64,000 nucleotides of DNA from the NCBI RefSeq assembly GCF_007830355.1, contig NZ_VLKO01000004.1, positions 248,001 to 312,000 on the forward strand. Reading direction: 5' to 3'. How positions within the stretch are numbered: position 1 is the stretch's first letter; every line of letters begins with the position of its first letter. Shown one piece after another: positions 60,301 through 64,000 of this stretch. The position numbers were made by a program, and so were the translations under genes. A model generated the notes under the pieces. It was not told where the DNA came from and did no database searches. It saw only the letters and a program-made list of their open reading frames with translations. The DNA is from Flavobacterium tiangeerense (lineage in GTDB: Bacteria; Bacteroidota; Bacteroidia; Flavobacteriales; Flavobacteriaceae).

Positions 60301-60427
60301 AGGAGCAGAAGATACAGTCTTTTTCAAGAAGCCCGTTCCCGCTTTTCGCTGTATCTTTTATAAGGCTTCTAGTTCGTCGCGGCGAACTAGAAGCCTTATA
60401 AAAGGATGCCGCTTCACTCGGGGCTAT
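60301..60427 (-). repeat. REP-like hairpin repeat, copy 2 (inverted relative to copy 1)
   Basis: Read on the minus strand it begins TAGCCCCGAGTGAAGCGGC, then a perfect 22-bp stem (60355-60376 with 60383-60404, 6-base loop). It continues AGATACAGCGAAAAGCGGGAACGGGCTTCT and ends near CTGCTCCT. The outer parts match copy 1 at 58175-58274; the interior stem sequence is unrelated. It lies between the rpsA promoter and the MFS gene terminator. Confidence 0.7.
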
Positions 60428-60454
60428 TTTACTAGAATTCGTACTTTCAAGAAC

Positions 60455-60489
60455 AAAAAAAAACCCGATCATGCAGTTGCTATCGGGTT
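60455..60489 (-). terminator. Terminator of the MFS transporter gene
   Basis: AACCCGAT (60462-60469) pairs with ATCGGGTT (60482-60489). The preceding run of A's (T-run on the minus strand) completes an intrinsic terminator 23 bp after the gene. Confidence 0.75.
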
Positions 60490-60511
60490 CAATCTATTTT
60501 TATGTTTCTCT

Positions 60512-61888
60512 TTAATGACTAATTTGCTCTACATCCAAAGGATTGTGTTTGTGCTTGAATAAAACAGCAAATGCAACTGCTATTATCAACGCATAAATGG
60601 CAAAAGCAAGCCAGATGGTATGCCAATCTTTCATCAATATAACCGAATCGAAAAGTCCGTCTGCTCCTATTTTTTTACCTTGACTGGTCACAAAATCAGT
60701 CATTTTAGCATTAGTAGGCTCTGTTTGCAAGAAACCTGCTAAATCGGTAGTGCCAGTAAATGACTTTGTGAAATATTTATCTATTGCCCAACCTGAGGTG
60801 AAACTACCCAAAACAGCTCCAAAACCATTGGTCATCATCATAAACAATCCTTGCGCTGAAGATCTGTTTTTAGCATCTGTATTCGTTTCAACAAATAAGG
60901 ATCCCGAGATATTAAAGAAGTCAAACGCCATTCCGTACACTATACATGACATAATAATCATCCATAAACCGCTTGTAGGGTTTCCATAAGCAAACAACCC
61001 AAAACGTAATACCCACGCTAACATACTTATTAACATGACTTGCTTAATTCCAAAACGTTTCAAGAAAAACGGAATTGCCAAAATAAACAAGGTCTCTGAA
61101 ATTTGGGAAATCGACATGATAATTGTAGAATATTCTACTACAAATGAATCGGCGTATTTAGGAAAATGCTTGAACTCATCCAAGAAAACATCTCCATAAG
61201 CATTTGTTAATTGCAGTGCTCCTCCTAAAAACATGGAGAAAACAAAGAACAATGCCATTTTATAATCAGCAAACAATTTAAAGGACTCCAATCCTAAAGT
61301 CTCCATCAAAGAAGCATTTTCTTTTGACAATCGTTGCGGTTTACACGGTGGCAATGTAAAGGCATACAAACCAAGTGCTACAGCTGCCAATCCCGCAATA
61401 TAAAATTGATATTCAGTTGCTTTATTACCTGTTAAATTAGTTATCCACATAGCTGCAATAAAGCCAACTGTTCCCCAAACTCTAATAGGTGGAAAATTTT
61501 TGATGACATCTTTATTGTTTAATTTTAACGCATTATAGGAAATTGAATTACTCAATGCAATAGTTGGCATATAAAAACACATAGCCAAAAGCATAATGTA
61601 AATAAAATTTTCAGGTGTTGTAACTTGAGGAATGTAAAACAATACTCCTGCATACAACACATGTAGCGCTCCATACAACTTTTCAGCATTGATCCATCGG
61701 TCTGCCATAATACCAGTTAGGGTTGGCATAAACAATGACGCTATCCCCATGGTACTAAAAACCAATCCAAACTGGGTTCCTTCCCAACTTTTTGTACCAA
61801 ACCAATAATTTGCAATTGTAATCAACCAAGCTCCCCACACAAAAAACTGGAGAAAACTCATTATGATCAATCTATTTTTAATTCCCAT
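60512..61888 (-). CDS. MFS transporter, nucleoside:H+ symporter (NupG/XapB-like) type
   Basis: The 458-residue protein has 12 predicted helices. The start MGIKNRLIIMSFLQFFVWGAWLITIANYWF and the TLTGIMADRWINAEKLYGALH loop are typical of the nucleoside permease subfamily. The extended periplasmic loop near 385-415 (TTDLAGFLQTEPTNAKMTDFVTSQGKKIG) lies between the last helices. Nucleoside uptake is the expected role. It is encoded in the same direction as cmk and porQ but with a gap of 76 bp. Confidence 0.85.
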   Translation of the reverse strand: MGIKNRLIIMSFLQFFVWGAWLITIANYWFGTKSWEGTQFGLVFSTMGIASLFMPTLTGIMADRWINAEKLYGALHVLYAGVLFYIPQVTTPENFIYIMLLAMCFYMPTIALSNSISYNALKLNNKDVIKNFPPIRVWGTVGFIAAMWITNLTGNKATEYQFYIAGLAAVALGLYAFTLPPCKPQRLSKENASLMETLGLESFKLFADYKMALFFVFSMFLGGALQLTNAYGDVFLDEFKHFPKYADSFVVEYSTIIMSISQISETLFILAIPFFLKRFGIKQVMLISMLAWVLRFGLFAYGNPTSGLWMIIMSCIVYGMAFDFFNISGSLFVETNTDAKNRSSAQGLFMMMTNGFGAVLGSFTSGWAIDKYFTKSFTGTTDLAGFLQTEPTNAKMTDFVTSQGKKIGADGLFDSVILMKDWHTIWLAFAIYALIIAVAFAVLFKHKHNPLDVEQISH

Positions 61889-61964
61889 GAGATGAATTGT
61901 TTTTTTTTACTTTAAAAAATTTACAAGGCGTAAATCTACCATTAAAAATGATATCTGCAAATAT

Positions 61965-62660
61965 TTATATCGTTTTAGTGATATCGTTGACCATTTCTAA
62001 AACTTGAGCAAATTGTTCCTCACGATTCAAATGTGAATTATCAATTTCAATTGCATCTACTGCCATCACTAAGGGTGAATCTTCGCGATGGGTATCTATG
62101 TAATCTCTTTCTTCTACATTTTTGAGGACTTCCTCATAGGTTACCGCATCACCTTTAGCTACTAACTCATCATATCGCCTTTGTGCTCTGGTGCTAGCAC
62201 TTGCCGTCATGAATATTTTAAGCTCGGCATCAGGAAATACCACAGTACCAATGTCTCGTCCATCCATAACAATAGCCTTGTTCTTGCCCATTTCTTTTTG
62301 TTGTTCCACTAATTTAGCCCGAACCTGAGAAACCTCAGCAACCTTGCTCACAAAACGCGATACTTCAATGGTTCGAATTTCAGTTTCAACATTGACATCG
62401 TTCAAAAAAACCTCTGCAAATCCTAACTCTGCATTAAATTCAAAATGCAGTCTAATTGAAGGCAAACTTGCAATTAAAGTTGTACTATCAAAAGCATCTG
62501 CATTGATGTACCCTTGTTTCATAGCAAAAAAAGTTACGGCACGATACATTGCTCCTGTGTCTACATAAATATATCCTAAATGTTTTGCTAATTGTTTTGC
62601 TAGCGTACTTTTTCCAGTTGATGAAAATCCATCTATTGCAATTGTAATTTTTTTTGTCAA
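61965..62660 (-). CDS. cmk: Cytidylate kinase
   Basis: The 231-residue enzyme has the P-loop IAIDGFSSTGKSTLAK, the YVDTGAMYRAVTF segment, KAIVMDGRDIGTVVFPDAELKIFMTAS, and a CMP-binding insert with ARAQRRYDEL. It phosphorylates CMP/dCMP with ATP for nucleotide salvage and synthesis. It follows porQ by 33 bp. Confidence 0.95.
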   Translation of the reverse strand: MTKKITIAIDGFSSTGKSTLAKQLAKHLGYIYVDTGAMYRAVTFFAMKQGYINADAFDSTTLIASLPSIRLHFEFNAELGFAEVFLNDVNVETEIRTIEVSRFVSKVAEVSQVRAKLVEQQKEMGKNKAIVMDGRDIGTVVFPDAELKIFMTASASTRAQRRYDELVAKGDAVTYEEVLKNVEERDYIDTHREDSPLVMAVDAIEIDNSHLNREEQFAQVLEMVNDITKTI

Positions 62661-62693
62661 AATATAAAATTTAAGGTAATTAAAATGAATAAA

Positions 62694-63716
62694 CTATTCT
62701 TGAAAATTTATGGTTAGCCCAAAGAGACTTGTGTTTCCAGCAAGCGTATATCTGGAATAGGAATAATTGAACTTAAGTTTGTTTAATTTGAGTCCAAAGC
62801 CAAAAGAAAGTCCAGAAAAATTACGTTGTTCCAGAATGCGTAATTCCTCGGCTCGCCTAAAATTGTATCCCAAACGCAAGTTAAATCCTCTTTTTGGGAA
62901 CAACTCTACTCCTGCAATTACATGCCTCAAAGCATTATTTACAAAAGATACTTTTTCAGGAGTTGCTGCTCCATTAAAAGATTGTTCTGATCGTGCTGGA
63001 TTAGCAAAAGCAATATTCCATTGTTGTAAATTCTCCAAAGTTAAATACCATCGAATGGGAACATTTTCTAACTCTTGCGAAACTCCTACTAAAACCTCCA
63101 GAGGTAACTTTTCTCGAACACCATTGTAAGTTGAAAATTGAGTCCCTAGATTTCGTATGGCCAACGCCCAATTGACATCGTTCCGTTCATCAATATACAA
63201 AGCACCAATGTCTAATGCTCCTCCAAAAGAATGATAGGTTTCTAGACTAGACGAAATCAACTTAGCACTAGCACCAACATGTAAATCGGTATAAGGAACA
63301 TTGTACGCATACCCCATAGATAAGGCTACTTCGCTTCCTGAAAAGGCAGTTGTGGCTTGACCATTTTCGTCATAGCCCTCAAAACTACCATAATTGATGT
63401 AATTTACACCTGCTTGAAACGTTTGCAGGTGTCTGTCATAGGTGTACGCATAAGAAGCGGTTCCGTAGGTAAGCGCACCATAGTAATTTCCATAATTCAG
63501 TGCTAAATGATTGTCCATCTCTGCATTGATTGTGGCCGGATTAAAATGAGCTTGATTCACATCATCATCATATATAGTCAACACTTTTCCTCCTAAAGCC
63601 GCTTGTCTTGGAGAGGCAACGAGATTTAAAAATTGATATATTGTTTTACCGCCTATCTGACCGATTGATGCGGTACCGTAGAGTAACAAACTGAATATTA
63701 CTATTTTTTTAAACAT
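62694..63716 (-). CDS. porQ: Type IX secretion system protein PorQ
   Basis: The 340-residue protein has a signal peptide (IVIFSLLLYGTASIGQ) and GGKTIYQFLNLVASPRQAALGGKVLTIYDDDVNQAHFNPATIN at the N-terminus. A FadL-like beta barrel ending FKLNKLKFNYSYSRYTLAGNTSLFGLTINF follows. PorQ, with PorU, PorV and PorZ, forms the attachment complex that anchors cargo to surface lipopolysaccharide. CAAAAGTA at 63730-63737 (TACTTTTG) is a possible promoter element that would leave a very short leader. Confidence 0.92.
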   Translation of the reverse strand: MFKKIVIFSLLLYGTASIGQIGGKTIYQFLNLVASPRQAALGGKVLTIYDDDVNQAHFNPATINAEMDNHLALNYGNYYGALTYGTASYAYTYDRHLQTFQAGVNYINYGSFEGYDENGQATTAFSGSEVALSMGYAYNVPYTDLHVGASAKLISSSLETYHSFGGALDIGALYIDERNDVNWALAIRNLGTQFSTYNGVREKLPLEVLVGVSQELENVPIRWYLTLENLQQWNIAFANPARSEQSFNGAATPEKVSFVNNALRHVIAGVELFPKRGFNLRLGYNFRRAEELRILEQRNFSGLSFGFGLKLNKLKFNYSYSRYTLAGNTSLFGLTINFQE

Positions 63717-63839
63717 GTTGCAAAAGCGCCAAAAGTATACAATGATAACGCCAGTGCGAAGATATTATTTTTTAGAAAAAGAAAAGTTTAAAAAGGGACA
63801 ATTCAGTCCTTAAAATCAACAGTTCAGTATAAAACCTTT

Positions 63840-63868
63840 TTGAAACGTTTGGTTTACACCTAGTTTTG
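63840..63868 (+). promoter_or_regulatory. Bacteroidota-type promoter
   Basis: TTG (63840-63842), 18 bp and TAGTTTTG (63861-63868), 30 bases before the start codon at 63899. Confidence 0.7.
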
Positions 63869-63898
63869 ACAAAGAATTCAAAACTAAAACTAAAAACT

Positions 63899-64000
63899 AT
63901 GAAAAATTTACTTTTTACTACGCTTCTATTATTATGTTTATGCAATGTTCAAGCTCAGATGGACGATAAATTTTATTATCCAAAAAAAGCAAAAACCATC
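63899..64000 (+). CDS. Secreted protein, 3' end outside window
   Basis: The first 34 residues are visible: a clear signal peptide (MKNLLFTTLLLLCLCNVQAQ) followed by MDDKFYYPKKAKTI. Too little is present to name it; an alpha/beta hydrolase is one guess from the MDDKFY-P pattern in neighbours of porQ in this group. Confidence 0.75.
   Translation, partial: MKNLLFTTLLLLCLCNVQAQMDDKFYYPKKAKTI

Noticed and set aside
1..64000. CRISPR array, insertion sequence or prophage
   Set aside because: No regularly spaced repeats of CRISPR length, no transposase, integrase or phage structural gene was found on either strand.

Overview
The window is low-GC DNA of the phylum Bacteroidota, most likely Flavobacterium or a close relative. 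The pointers are Flavobacterium-type promoters (TTG-N19-TANNTTTG in front of a tRNA gene, rpsA and other genes), type IX secretion and gliding genes (PorQ, PorP/SprF, a gliding-type C-terminal domain protein) and a typical flavobacterial gene stock. No phage, insertion sequence or CRISPR array is visible.

Region 1 (1-1.9 kb) is a decayed, gene-poor strip. It holds the 3' end of a succinate-semialdehyde-type dehydrogenase, a badly broken Old Yellow Enzyme gene, an orphan 18-bp copy of a tRNA-Ser 3' end with its own terminator, and then an intact tRNA-Ser(TGA). It looks like the scar of a tRNA-targeted element. Region 2 (2-20 kb) has a luciferase-like monooxygenase, a sensor kinase with a FixL-like PAS domain coupled to a receiver-CRP/FNR fusion regulator, and, divergently, a long run of stress and envelope genes: two triple-BON proteins, DJ-1/PfpI, an OmpA porin with TSP3 repeats, a GH130/GT4 pair, a Met-rich metal-binding lipoprotein, CopA and a second P-type ATPase. 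A CRP/FNR-type palindrome lies between the regulator and this run.

Region 3 (20-43 kb) is mostly housekeeping and transport: a YrdC/YciO protein, UvrD, a TauE-like permease, an M1 aminopeptidase, a Dph6-like PP-loop ATPase, a GAF histidine kinase, RecG, an RND efflux operon followed by a bestrophin, and an AraC regulator with DUF779 and acetaldehyde-type dehydrogenase genes. A 21-bp-phased direct repeat sits at the dehydrogenase promoter. Region 4 (43.5-50.7 kb) has pheT and a divergent locus of unknown function. One arm is a DUF2589 gene with two unknown genes; the other is a small soluble protein, a polytopic membrane protein, a NarX-like kinase and a NarL-like regulator.

Region 5 (50.8-64 kb) has a SprB-like type IX secreted Ig-repeat protein with its PorP/SprF and OmpA partners, a fasciclin protein, a solitary ExbD-like protein lacking the expected membrane aspartate, rpsA flanked by two copies of a REP-like hairpin repeat in opposite orientation, a nucleoside-permease-like MFS protein, cmk, porQ, and the start of one more secreted protein. 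The best candidates for undescribed biology are the DUF2589/two-component locus and the FixL-like sensor with its presumed regulon.
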